DNA from: Tropicimonas sp. IMCC34043
GTDB lineage: Bacteria; Pseudomonadota; Alphaproteobacteria; Rhodobacterales; Rhodobacteraceae
Assembly (NCBI RefSeq): GCF_003390845.1
Contig: NZ_QMEK01000002.1
Span: forward strand, 186,001-250,000
Reading direction: 5' to 3'
Length of the DNA: 64,000 nt
Numbering within the stretch: the first letter of the stretch is position 1; every line of letters begins with the position of its first letter. Below the pieces are notes generated by a model. It had not been told where the DNA came from. It was given only the letters and a program-made list of their open reading frames with translations, and did not search any database. Of this stretch, positions 54,560-63,020 are shown piece after piece. The position numbers and the translations under genes are program-made.

Positions 54560-55471
54560 ATGGACAACATTCCGAGGAAGACCCGCGGACTGGGCCGCGG
54601 CTTGTCCGCGCTGATGGCGGATGTGTCGATTGACGGCCACGGCGCGGCGCCGGAGGCGCCCGTGACAGCCGAGCGCCATCTGCCGATCGAGGTGCTGGAG
54701 CCGAACCCGGATCAGCCGCGCAAGACTTTCCTGCCCGAAGCATTGCAGGAACTGTCGGAGTCGATCCGCACAAAGGGCATCCTTCAGCCGTTGATCGTGC
54801 GGAAAAGCCCAAGGACTCCAGGTAGTTACGAGATCGTGGCCGGCGAACGCCGGTGGCGGGCGGCGCAGATGGCGCAGTTGCACGAAGTGCCGGTGATCCT
54901 GCGCGATCTCGACGACACCGAAGTGCTCGAGATTGCGATCATCGAGAATATCCAGCGTGCGGATCTGAACTCGGTCGAAGAGGCGCTGGGGTTTCGTCAG
55001 TTGATCGAACGCTTCGGTCACACGCAGGAACAGCTCGCCCAGGCGTTGGGGAAAAGCCGCAGTCACATCGCCAACTCGATGCGCCTGCTGCAACTGCCCG
55101 ACCAGGTGCAGGAGATGCTGCGCGGCGGCCAGTTGTCGGCCGGTCATGCCCGCGCGCTGATCACCGCGACCGATCCGGCAGCACTCGCCCGCCAGGTCGT
55201 TGCCGGCAACCTGTCGGTGCGCGAGACCGAGGCTATGGCGAAGCGCGCCGCCACCGGCGCTGTGACGCCTGTTGCCCGGGCGAAGCCTGAAAAGGATGCC
55301 GACACCCGCGCGCTCGAACAGGATCTGTCGGCGAACCTGCGGATGAAAGTGACGATCGAGCATCTGGATATCGACGGCTCGGGCCGGATTATCCTGCGCT
55401 ATCGTTCGCTCGACCAGCTTGACGCGCTGTGCCGAGTGCTGTCGGCTACGCCGTTGGACGAGTCCATATAA
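54560..55471 (+). CDS. parB: Chromosome partitioning protein ParB
   Basis: A 303-residue ParB/Spo0J CTPase. The N-terminus is RKTRGLGRGLSALMAD (ParA-stimulating). The CTP-binding ParB/Srx domain has VLEPNPDQPRKTF, GILQPLIVRKS and GERRWRAAQMA (C-motif 2), then IIENIQRADLNSVEEALGF. The HTH that reads parS includes TQEQLAQALGKSRSHIANSMRLLQLP, followed by a C-terminal dimerisation domain. Cognate parS sites are 51246-51261 and 53153-53168. Its 3' end overlaps the convergent DUF454 gene by 26 nt. Confidence 0.97.
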   Translation: MDNIPRKTRGLGRGLSALMADVSIDGHGAAPEAPVTAERHLPIEVLEPNPDQPRKTFLPEALQELSESIRTKGILQPLIVRKSPRTPGSYEIVAGERRWRAAQMAQLHEVPVILRDLDDTEVLEIAIIENIQRADLNSVEEALGFRQLIERFGHTQEQLAQALGKSRSHIANSMRLLQLPDQVQEMLRGGQLSAGHARALITATDPAALARQVVAGNLSVRETEAMAKRAATGAVTPVARAKPEKDADTRALEQDLSANLRMKVTIEHLDIDGSGRIILRYRSLDQLDALCRVLSATPLDESI

Positions 55472-55799
55472 AGGCCAGCATCAGCCCGAGTGCGACGGCC
55501 TGAACCGCCAGCAGCGATAGCCGCAGGCCGATTGCCAGCGATATCCCGAACACCACCGCGGCCGAAAGCGTCGCCATCCGCTTGCCGCGGCGGCTGATCG
55601 CGCCGCGCTCGCGCCAGTTCAGGATCGTTGGTCCGAACAGCGGGTGGCTGACGATCCAGTCGTGCAGCCGCTCGGACGACCGGGCAAAGCAGAATGCTGC
55701 GAGCAGGATGAAAGGCACCGTCGGAAGCAACGGCAAGACCACGCCGAGCATGCCCAGCCCGAAGGCGAGGCACCCGGCCACACCCCAGATCAGCCGCAC
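55446..55799 (-). CDS. DUF454 (YbaN-like) inner-membrane protein
   Basis: A 117-residue hydrophobic protein of the DUF454/YbaN family. It has [46 protein letters not shown] and SHPLFGPTILNWRERGAISRRGKRMATLSA, with three to four membrane helices. The GTG at 55797-55799 overlaps the hemW stop by 10 nt, so it is the last gene of rph-rdgB-hemW-DUF454. The gene end overlaps the parB end antisense by 26 nt. Function is unknown in the family. Confidence 0.86.
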   Translation of the reverse strand: MRLIWGVAGCLAFGLGMLGVVLPLLPTVPFILLAAFCFARSSERLHDWIVSHPLFGPTILNWRERGAISRRGKRMATLSAAVVFGISLAIGLRLSLLAVQAVALGLMLAFIWTRPTA

Positions 55800-57010
55800 G
55801 ACTCTCCCACCAGCAAATTGCGCAGAAGCGCGTTGAGCAGCAGACGGCCGCGCGCTGTCGCCCGCACCCGGTCGCCGTCGATCTCCAGCAGCCCGTCTTG
55901 CGAGGCATCGAAAATGCGCTGCGACAGCCCCGGATCGACGCCCATCGCCTGGGCTCGCGCAAGCGAAATCCCTTGCCGGACACGCAGCCCCATCATCAAA
56001 TATTCCTCGGCGCGTTCCTGACCCGAAAGCGGCTCCCAGACCATCGCTGCGGGGGCGTCGGCCTCGGTCGCCTGCAGCCAGATCTCCGGTGCGCTTGGTG
56101 AAACAGTCGCGTGGCGGGTGCCTGCCAGTGTCAGGCGGCCATGGGCGCCAGGCCCTATACCTGCGTAATCTCCGCCATTCCAATACAACATGTTGTGCTG
56201 GCTCTCGGCGCCCGACCGTGCGAAGTTCGACACCTCATAGGCGTCGAGGCCGGCCGTCGCGCAGCGCTCCAGCGTCGCGTCGTACATGTCGGCGGCCAGA
56301 TCCTCGTCGGGCAGCCCGCGCAGCCCGCCGGCGGCAAAGCGCGCGCCAAAGGCAGTGCCGGGCTCGATCGTCAGTTGATACAGCGACAGATGGTCGATGG
56401 CGAGCGCAAGTGCCCGGTCGAGCTCGGCCTGCCAGCGGACCAGCGACTGGTCCTGACGGGCATAGATCAGATCGAACGACACCCGTTCGAACGTCGCCCT
56501 GGCGATCTCAAAGGCGTGGACCGCCTCGGCCGCCGTGTGCCGCCGCCCGAGCTGGCGCAAGTCGTCGTCGTTGAGCGCCTGCACCCCCAGCGACAGACGG
56601 TTCACGCCGGCCTCGCGATAGCCGGCAAAGCGCCCCGCCTCGACCGAGGTCGGATTGGCCTCGAGCGTCACTTCCCAGTCGTTGGCAACGGGCCACATCG
56701 CGCGCACGGTGTCGAGCACCGCGGCGACCGTCTCGGGTGCCATCAGGCTGGGCGTGCCGCCACCGAAATAGACCGACCGCAGCACGCGGCCTTCGGTCCG
56801 TGCGGCGACGCGGGCGATGCCCGCGGCAAAGGCCGCCGCCCAACGCGGCTGGTCGATCGATGCGGCGACGTGCGAATTGAAGTCGCAATAGGGGCATTTC
56901 GACTGGCAGAACGGCCAGTGCAGGTAGAGGCCGAACCCGGCCTCTACCCAGTCGGCGCGGGGCGGGTCAGCCGCGGGCAAAGCAGCCAGCAACCAGCTTG
57001 GCGAAAGCAT
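55790..57010 (-). CDS. hemW: Heme chaperone / radical SAM protein HemW
   Basis: A 406-residue radical SAM protein. The cluster motif is [12 protein letters not shown] (CxxxCxxC), after FGLYLHWP. It has [46 protein letters not shown] and a HemN_C-like C-terminus. HemW binds heme and is not a coproporphyrinogen dehydrogenase. The catalytic fourth-cysteine pattern of HemN is absent, which supports HemW. The start is uncertain: ATG 57010 overlaps rdgB by 44 nt, and a TTG near 56980 is an alternative. Confidence 0.9.
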   Translation of the reverse strand: MLSPSWLLAALPAADPPRADWVEAGFGLYLHWPFCQSKCPYCDFNSHVAASIDQPRWAAAFAAGIARVAARTEGRVLRSVYFGGGTPSLMAPETVAAVLDTVRAMWPVANDWEVTLEANPTSVEAGRFAGYREAGVNRLSLGVQALNDDDLRQLGRRHTAAEAVHAFEIARATFERVSFDLIYARQDQSLVRWQAELDRALALAIDHLSLYQLTIEPGTAFGARFAAGGLRGLPDEDLAADMYDATLERCATAGLDAYEVSNFARSGAESQHNMLYWNGGDYAGIGPGAHGRLTLAGTRHATVSPSAPEIWLQATEADAPAAMVWEPLSGQERAEEYLMMGLRVRQGISLARAQAMGVDPGLSQRIFDASQDGLLEIDGDRVRATARGRLLLNALLRNLLVGESCG

Positions 57011-57581
57011 CGGCCCGGTGGCTCATCGCATGTTTCCGCGCCGGGTCCATCTCGCCAAAGGTCTCGGCCTCGCCATCGGGCAGGAACATGGGGTCAAAGC
57101 CGAAGCCTTCAACGCCGCGGATCGGCCAGACCAGCCGCCCCGAAACCTGCCCGTCGAAGACCTCGTCGTGGCCATCGGGCCAGGCCAGGCACAGAACCGC
57201 GTGGAACTGGGCGTTGCGCGGTTCGGGGGCGGCGATCTTCTCGCATTCCTCCCAGACCTTCGCCATGGCCATGTGGAAATCGCGGCCCTCGGGCGTCTCG
57301 GCCCAGTTCGCGGTATAGACGCCCGGCGCGCCGCCAAGCGCATCGACCGTCAACCCGCTGTCATCGGACAGTGCCGGCAGGCCGCTGGCCTTTGCTGCGG
57401 CGTGGGCCTTGATCCGGGCGTTGCCGGCAAAGCTGTCCTCGGTTTCGTCGGGCTCGGGCAGGCCAAGCTCGCCGGCCGAGCGTACGGTGACCCCGAAAGG
57501 CGCCAGCAAGGCCGCGATTTCGCGCAGCTTGCCGGCGTTGTGGGTCGCAATGATCAACTCGTCGCTGTCGAACTGGCGCAT
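56967..57581 (-). CDS. rdgB: dITP/XTP pyrophosphatase RdgB
   Basis: A 204-residue Ham1/RdgB. It has [79 protein letters not shown] and [14 protein letters not shown], which carries the substrate-specificity SHR. It removes dITP, XTP and dHAPTP from the nucleotide pool. It starts one base after the rph stop region, and its 3' end overlaps hemW. Confidence 0.96.
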   Translation of the reverse strand: MRQFDSDELIIATHNAGKLREIAALLAPFGVTVRSAGELGLPEPDETEDSFAGNARIKAHAAAKASGLPALSDDSGLTVDALGGAPGVYTANWAETPEGRDFHMAMAKVWEECEKIAAPEPRNAQFHAVLCLAWPDGHDEVFDGQVSGRLVWPIRGVEGFGFDPMFLPDGEAETFGEMDPARKHAMSHRADAFAKLVAGCFARG

Positions 57582-57582
57582 C

Positions 57583-58296
57583 TCAGGCTCCGACTGCGGC
57601 TTTCTGGGCCGCCACCAGCTCGGCCACGCCAGCGTCGGCCAGCGCCATCAACTGGTCGAGTTCGGTGCGCGAGAAGGTCGCGCCCTCGGCCGAGGCCTGA
57701 ACCTCGATCAGCCGCCCGCCGCCCGTCATCACGAAATTGCTGTCGGTCCCGGCCTCGCTGTCCTCGGCATAGTCCAGATCGACCACGGGCTGACCGCCAT
57801 AGATCCCGCAGCTGACCGCCGCCACATGATCGATGATCGGGTCGGTGCGGATGTCGCCGGCCTTCATCAGCTTGTTGACGGCCAGCCGCAGGGCCACCCA
57901 GCCACCGGTGATCGAGGCACAGCGCGTGCCGCCATCGGCCTGGATCACGTCGCAGTCGATCGAGATCTGGCGCTCGCCCATGGCAACGCGGTCGACACCG
58001 GCGCGCAGCGCGCGGCCGATCAAGCGCTGAATCTCCTGGGTGCGCCCGGACTGGCCCTTCTTGGCCTCGCGCTGCATGCGGGAATGGGTCGCCCGCGGCA
58101 GCATTCCGTATTCGGCCGTCACCCAGCCGAGGCCGGTGTTCTTCATAAACGGCGGCACCCGCTCTTCGAGGGTGGCCGTGCAGAGCACATGGGTATTGCC
58201 ACAGCGGATCAGGCAGGACCCTTCGGCATATCGGTTCACACCGGTCTCGATAGAGATCGGGCGCATTTCTGTGACCTTTCGGCCGGACGGACGCAT
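57583..58296 (-). CDS. rph: Ribonuclease PH
   Basis: A 237-residue phosphorolytic exoribonuclease. It starts [30 protein letters not shown] and has [64 protein letters not shown] and [27 protein letters not shown]. It trims tRNA 3' ends. rph-hrcA divergence with rdgB downstream is a conserved alphaproteobacterial arrangement. A pair of direct repeats sits in the shared upstream region. Confidence 0.97.
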   Translation of the reverse strand: MRPSGRKVTEMRPISIETGVNRYAEGSCLIRCGNTHVLCTATLEERVPPFMKNTGLGWVTAEYGMLPRATHSRMQREAKKGQSGRTQEIQRLIGRALRAGVDRVAMGERQISIDCDVIQADGGTRCASITGGWVALRLAVNKLMKAGDIRTDPIIDHVAAVSCGIYGGQPVVDLDYAEDSEAGTDSNFVMTGGGRLIEVQASAEGATFSRTELDQLMALADAGVAELVAAQKAAVGA

Positions 58297-58356
58297 GGGG
58301 CTCTCCTTCTGGGTCGCTTTCCTCTAGGCGTTGATGCAGAGTTGATGCAACCCCGA

Positions 58357-58385
58357 TTGACGGTCACCGCAATAGCGCTTTAACT
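58357..58385 (+). promoter_or_regulatory. Candidate hrcA-grpE promoter
   Basis: TTGACG (58357-58362) and TTAACT (58380-58385) are 17 bp apart, 33 nt before the hrcA start. Just upstream is a direct repeat of GTTGATGCA (58330-58338 and 58341-58349) with an 11-bp period. No CIRCE inverted repeat is present here. Confidence 0.5.
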
Positions 58386-58418
58386 CCGAGGCCGACCCGA
58401 GGCGAGAGCGACAGAGCC

Positions 58419-59489
58419 ATGACCATGAGCGACGGCGCCAGGATCCTGGAACAGATGAACGAGCGGTCGCGCGAAGTGTTTCGCCGTGTCGTCGAGGGCT
58501 ATCTTTTGACCGGCGATCCGGTGGGGTCGCGCACGCTCAGCCGCACGCTGCCGGAAAAGGTCTCGGCGGCGACGATCCGCAACGTGATGCAGGATCTCGA
58601 ATATCTCGGGCTTCTGAATAGCCCCCATGTCTCGGCCGGCCGGGTTCCGACGCAGTTGGGGTTGCGGATGTTCGTCGACAGCCTGCTCGAAGTGCGCGAT
58701 CTGGATCAGAGCGACCGCGCGCAGCTCGAAGCGACGCTGGGGCGGAGTGATTCGGATATCGGCGACATGCTGGCCCGGGTCGGCTCTGCGCTGTCGGGGG
58801 CGACGCAGGTGGCAAGCCTGGTGCTGGCACCCAAACACGAGGCGCCGATCCGGCACATCGAATTCGTGCAGCTCGGCCCGGACCGGGCGCTGGTGGTGCT
58901 GGTCTTTGCCGACGGGCAGGTCGAGAATCGGGTTTTCACGCCACCGCCGGGCCAGACGCCATCGTCGATGCGCGAGGCCGCGAATTTCGTCAATTCGCTT
59001 GCCGAGGGCCGGACCGTTTCGGATCTGCGCGGGATCATGGCCCGCGAAATCGCCGCGCGCCGGCAGGAAATCGACATTGCGGCCCGCGATCTGGTGGAAA
59101 GCGGCATGGCGATCTGGGAGGACAGGGGCGAGCCGACCGAGCGGCTGATCGTGCGCGGCCGCTCGCACCTGCTCGAGGAAGGCACGGCACCCGAGGATCT
59201 GGAGCGGGTCCGGTCGCTGTTTGACGACCTCGAACGCAAACGCGACATCGCCGAGTTTCTCGAACTGACCGACGAGGGCGCGGGTGTGCGCATTTTTATC
59301 GGCTCCGAGAACAAGCTTTTCTCACTTTCGGGTTCCTCTTTGGTGATCTCTCCCTATATGAACGCGGATCGAAGGATCGTGGGTGCGGTCGGTGTGATTG
59401 GACCTACGCGGCTGAACTATGGCCGCATCGTGCCCATCGTGGATTACACCGCGCAGCTGGTGGGCCGGATGATCTCGGACCGGAGCTAG
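58419..59489 (+). CDS. hrcA: Heat-inducible transcription repressor HrcA
   Basis: A 356-residue HrcA. The winged HTH includes LLTGDPVGSRTLSRTLPEKVSAATIRNVMQDLEYLGLL and PHVSAGRVPTQLGLRMFVDSLLEV. The C-terminal GAF-like domain holds IRHIEFVQLGPDRALVVLV and VRIFIGSENKL...VGAVGVIGPTRLNYGRIVPIVDYTAQLV. It represses groESL through CIRCE elements, with GroEL as co-factor. grpE follows 8 nt downstream, so the chaperone regulator and nucleotide exchange factor are co-transcribed. Confidence 0.97.
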   Translation: MTMSDGARILEQMNERSREVFRRVVEGYLLTGDPVGSRTLSRTLPEKVSAATIRNVMQDLEYLGLLNSPHVSAGRVPTQLGLRMFVDSLLEVRDLDQSDRAQLEATLGRSDSDIGDMLARVGSALSGATQVASLVLAPKHEAPIRHIEFVQLGPDRALVVLVFADGQVENRVFTPPPGQTPSSMREAANFVNSLAEGRTVSDLRGIMAREIAARRQEIDIAARDLVESGMAIWEDRGEPTERLIVRGRSHLLEEGTAPEDLERVRSLFDDLERKRDIAEFLELTDEGAGVRIFIGSENKLFSLSGSSLVISPYMNADRRIVGAVGVIGPTRLNYGRIVPIVDYTAQLVGRMISDRS

Positions 59490-59497
59490 GATAGACG

Positions 59498-60085
59498 ATG
59501 GCAGACGCGAAGAAAGACGAATTTGAAACCCTTCAGGGTGAGGACCTTGCCGCCCCCGGAATGGCCGAGGACGCCGACGAATTCCTGTCCGATCCCCTTG
59601 CCGGTTTCGACCCGACCGAAGAGATCGAGGCGCTGAAGGCGGAGCGAGACGAATTTCGCGACCGTTTCATGCGCGCGCTCGCCGAGGCGGAGAATTCGCG
59701 CAAACGCGGCGAACGTGATCGTCGCGAGGCCGAACGCTATGGCGGTGCCAGGCTTGCCCGCGATCTGCTGCCGGTGTTCGACAACCTCAGCCGGGCGCTC
59801 GGCGCCGTGACCGACAGCCAGCGCGAGCAGGCCGGTGCGGTGATCGAAGGTGTCGAGCTGACCCTGCGCGAATTGCAGAGCGTCTTTGGCAAGCACGACA
59901 TCACGCTGATCGAGCCCAAGGCAGGCGACAAGTTCGACCCGCAGCTGCATCAGGCGATGTTCGAGGCACCGGTGCCGGGGACCAAGGCGGGTCAGATCAT
60001 CGAAGTGATGACCATGGGATTCCTGCTTCACGACCGTCTGCTGCGCCCCGCGCAGGTCGGCGTGTCGTCGATGCCGGCGTCCTGA
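59498..60085 (+). CDS. grpE: Nucleotide exchange factor GrpE
   Basis: A 195-residue GrpE. An acidic N-terminal segment precedes the long dimerisation helix (FDPTEEIEALKAERDEFRDRFMRALAEAENSRKRGERDR). It continues with ARDLLPVFDNLSRAL, GVELTLRELQSVFGKHDITLIEP and FDPQLHQAMFEAP, then the C-terminal HDRLLRPAQVGVS beta-domain motif. It releases ADP from DnaK. It is co-transcribed with hrcA, and an intrinsic terminator follows at 60132-60160. Confidence 0.97.
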   Translation: MADAKKDEFETLQGEDLAAPGMAEDADEFLSDPLAGFDPTEEIEALKAERDEFRDRFMRALAEAENSRKRGERDRREAERYGGARLARDLLPVFDNLSRALGAVTDSQREQAGAVIEGVELTLRELQSVFGKHDITLIEPKAGDKFDPQLHQAMFEAPVPGTKAGQIIEVMTMGFLLHDRLLRPAQVGVSSMPAS

Positions 60086-60131
60086 GCCGCGCGCCGCGCG
60101 GGCCTTTTCTTTGCCAGACAGGATCCAGTCG

Positions 60132-60160
60132 TGACCCGGCACACCTGCCGGGTCATTTTC
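60132..60160 (+). terminator. Intrinsic terminator of hrcA-grpE overlapping the mutS stop
   Basis: TGACCCGGCA (60132-60141) pairs perfectly with TGCCGGGTCA (60146-60155) around CACC and is followed by TTTTC. The last three stem bases (60153-60155) are the mutS stop codon on the other strand. Confidence 0.82.
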
Positions 60161-62822
60161 CTGTCATGGCCTTGAGTTCATAGAGTACGGCAAGCGCCTC
60201 GCGGGGTGAAAGCGCATCGGGTTCGACGGCCTCGAGCCGGTCGAGCACGGGCGAGGCGGCTTTCGCGGCTGGCGCAGGCTGATTGTTTGCGGCCAGAAAC
60301 AGCGGCAGATCGTCGATCCGCGCCTGACGACTGCGCCCCGATTCCCGATCGCCGCGTTCCAGTTCGTCCAGCACCATGCGGGCCCGTTCGACCACCGAGG
60401 CGGGCAGACCGGCAAGCCGGGCGACCTGAACGCCATAGGACCTGTCGGCGGCGCCGTCGCGCACCTCATGCAGGAACACCACATCGCCCTGCCATTCCTT
60501 GACCGTGACCGTCGCGTTCCGAACCCCGGGCAGGCGGGCGGCAAGCGCCGTCAGCTCGTGGTAGTGGGTGGCAAACAGCGCCCGGCAGCGGTTGGTTTCG
60601 TGCAGGTATTCAAGCGTCGCCCAGGCAATCGACAGCCCGTCATACGTCGCGGTGCCGCGCCCGATCTCGTCCAGGATGACAAGGCTGCGCGGCTCGGCCA
60701 GATTGAGGATGGTCGCGGTCTCGACCATCTCGACCATGAAGGTCGACCGCCCCCGCGCCAGATCGTCCGAGGCGCCGACGCGGGAAAACAGGCTGGTGAC
60801 CCGGCCGATCCGGGCCGACCGGGCAGGCACGAAGCTGCCCGATTGCGCCAGCAGCGCGATCAGCGCGTTCTGGCGCAGATAGGTCGACTTGCCGGCCATG
60901 TTGGGGCCTGTCAGCAGCCGGACATGCGCCGCCTCGCCTTCGGCCGTCAGTTGGCAGTCGTTGGCGACAAAGGTCTTGCCGTCGCGCTTCAGCGCCCGTT
61001 CGACCACCGGATGGCGGCCCTCGAGGATCTCGAAATCGCGGCTGTCGTCGACAACCGGGCGGCACCAGTCCTCGGCCCGGGCAAGATCGGCCAGCGCGCT
61101 TGCGACATCGAGCCCGGCAAGCGCCGCGGCCGCCTCGGCGATGGCACCGGCCCTTTCCAGCACCTCGGCGCGCAGCTCGGCGAACAGGCGGCGTTCGATC
61201 TCCAGCGCGGCGTTGCCGGCGTTCTGGATGCGCGACTGCAGGTCGGACAGTTCCACCGTCGTGAAACGCACCGCGCTTGCGATGGTCTGACGGTGGATGA
61301 AGGTCCCGGCCATCGCCTCGGACTGCATGGTGCGGGCGTGGGTCGCGGTGGTTTCGATGAAATAGCCCAGCACGTTGTTGTGCTTGACCTTCAAAGACCC
61401 GATCCCGGTCACTTCGGCATAGCGCGCCTGCAGCGAGGCGACGACGCTGCGGCCCTCGTCGCGCAGTTGGCGCGCCTCGTCGAGATCGGTATCGAACCCG
61501 GCGGCGATGAAGCCGCCGTCGCGGGTCAGCAGCGGCGGTTCGGCAACGAGCGCGGCGTCAAGCCGGTCGATCAGCGCCGCATGCCCGCGTAGCGGTGTCA
61601 GCAGACCCTCCAGCGATGTCTGCAGGGCGGCATCGTCCAGATCGGCGCCAATCGCTGCGGCCTGGGTAAGGCCCGCGCGGATGGCACCCAGATCGCGCGG
61701 ACCGCCGCGGTCGAGCGACAGCCGCGACAGCGCCCGGTCGATGTCGGGGACCTTGCGCAGCAGCCCGCGCAGCCGGTCGCAGGCGGCAGCATCCTCGACG
61801 AACAGCGCGACCCGGTCGAGCCGGGCGGCGATGCGGGCCGGATCGCAGGCGGGGCTGGCGATGCGCCGCGCCAGCAGACGGCCGCCGCCCGCGGTCACGG
61901 TTCGGTCGATGGCGCCCAGCAGCGACCCGGCACGCCCCCCCGACAGCGCCTCGGTCAGTTCAAGATTGCGGCGGGTGGCTGCGTCGATCAGCATTGCCTG
62001 CCCGCCGGTCTCGTGCCGCGGCGGGGCCAGCCGCGGCAGCCGCCCCTTCTGGGTCAACTCCAGATAGGCGACGAGCGCGCCCATGGCGCCCAGCTCGGCG
62101 CGGGTGAAGGCGCCGAAGGCGTCCAGCGAGGCGGTGCCATAAAGCGCCGTCAACCGGCGTTCGGCCGACAGGCTGTCAAAGCTGCCCTGTGCTACCTCGG
62201 TCACCGCCGCGCCGCTTTCCGTCACGATCCCGGCCAGCGCGCGGTCCTCGTTCTCGGCCAGCAGCACCTCGCGCGGGGCAAGGCGGGCCAGTTCGGGGCC
62301 AAGCCGGACAGCCGGGCAGGGGCCGACCCAGAGCTCGCCGGTCGAGATGTCGACGCTCGCCAGCGCCGCCTCGTCGCGGACACGGGCAAAGGCCGAAAGA
62401 TAGTTGTTGCGCCGCGCGTCGAGCAGGCTGTCCTCGGTCAACGTGCCCGGCGTGACCAGCCGCACCACCTCGCGCCGGACGACCGACTTCGCGCCGCGCT
62501 TCTTCGCCTCGGCCGGGTCCTCCATCTGCTCGCAGACAGCGACCCGGAATCCCTTGCGGATCAACGTCAGAAGATAGCCTTCGGCCGCATGGACCGGCAC
62601 GCCGCACATCGGGATGTCATCGCCGTCGTGCTTGCCGCGCTTGGTCAGCGCAATATCCAGCGCCTCGGCCGCCGCCGCCGCGTCGTCGAAGAACATCTCG
62701 TAGAAGTCGCCCATCCGATAGAACAGCAAGGCCCCCGGATGGTCGGCCTTGATCTCGAGATATTGCGCCATCATCGGCGTGACGGTCACGGCCTGTCCCC
62801 CTGCCTGGTTTTCGGCGACCAT
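60153..62822 (-). CDS. mutS: DNA mismatch repair protein MutS
   Basis: An 889-residue MutS. The mismatch-recognition Phe-x-Glu lies in [17 protein letters not shown]. Connector and lever domains follow. The ATPase has [51 protein letters not shown] and [12 protein letters not shown]. The C-terminus has [25 protein letters not shown]. The ATG at 62820-62822 is used. A GTG at 62787-62789 just before [11 protein letters not shown] is a possible shorter start. It is divergent from a malic enzyme gene and converges with grpE. Confidence 0.97.
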   Translation of the reverse strand: MVAENQAGGQAVTVTPMMAQYLEIKADHPGALLFYRMGDFYEMFFDDAAAAAEALDIALTKRGKHDGDDIPMCGVPVHAAEGYLLTLIRKGFRVAVCEQMEDPAEAKKRGAKSVVRREVVRLVTPGTLTEDSLLDARRNNYLSAFARVRDEAALASVDISTGELWVGPCPAVRLGPELARLAPREVLLAENEDRALAGIVTESGAAVTEVAQGSFDSLSAERRLTALYGTASLDAFGAFTRAELGAMGALVAYLELTQKGRLPRLAPPRHETGGQAMLIDAATRRNLELTEALSGGRAGSLLGAIDRTVTAGGGRLLARRIASPACDPARIAARLDRVALFVEDAAACDRLRGLLRKVPDIDRALSRLSLDRGGPRDLGAIRAGLTQAAAIGADLDDAALQTSLEGLLTPLRGHAALIDRLDAALVAEPPLLTRDGGFIAAGFDTDLDEARQLRDEGRSVVASLQARYAEVTGIGSLKVKHNNVLGYFIETTATHARTMQSEAMAGTFIHRQTIASAVRFTTVELSDLQSRIQNAGNAALEIERRLFAELRAEVLERAGAIAEAAAALAGLDVASALADLARAEDWCRPVVDDSRDFEILEGRHPVVERALKRDGKTFVANDCQLTAEGEAAHVRLLTGPNMAGKSTYLRQNALIALLAQSGSFVPARSARIGRVTSLFSRVGASDDLARGRSTFMVEMVETATILNLAEPRSLVILDEIGRGTATYDGLSIAWATLEYLHETNRCRALFATHYHELTALAARLPGVRNATVTVKEWQGDVVFLHEVRDGAADRSYGVQVARLAGLPASVVERARMVLDELERGDRESGRSRQARIDDLPLFLAANNQPAPAAKAASPVLDRLEAVEPDALSPREALAVLYELKAMTGK

Positions 62823-62886
62823 AGGCGAGCCGCCCGCCGCTTTGAAGCCGCATCGGCCCGAGACGGGCGTTCTCTCTGCACCGGCA

Positions 62887-62904
62887 ATGCTGCAAATGCA
62901 GCAT
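62887..62904. promoter_or_regulatory. 18-bp palindrome in the mutS/maeB divergent region
   Basis: ATGCTGCA-AA-TGCAGCAT is a perfect 8-bp inverted repeat with a 2-bp centre, 65 bp upstream of the mutS start and 117 bp upstream of the malic enzyme start. It looks like a dimeric repressor site. The regulator is unknown. Confidence 0.5.
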
Positions 62905-63020
62905 CACTGACTGCGCAGGCAGCGCCAAAATCGTGCCAATCTGCGTCGATCGGCGGTTTTGCATTTCCCCGAAAGTCGGGATAGTGGCGGCGCAAAGTTA
63001 CCCCGGGGAGCGCCGTTCAA

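Noticed and set aside
58297-58418. CIRCE element in front of hrcA-grpE
   Set aside because: The TTAGCACTC-N9-GAGTGCTAA pattern is absent. Only the GTTGATGCA direct repeat and a sigma-70-like promoter are present.
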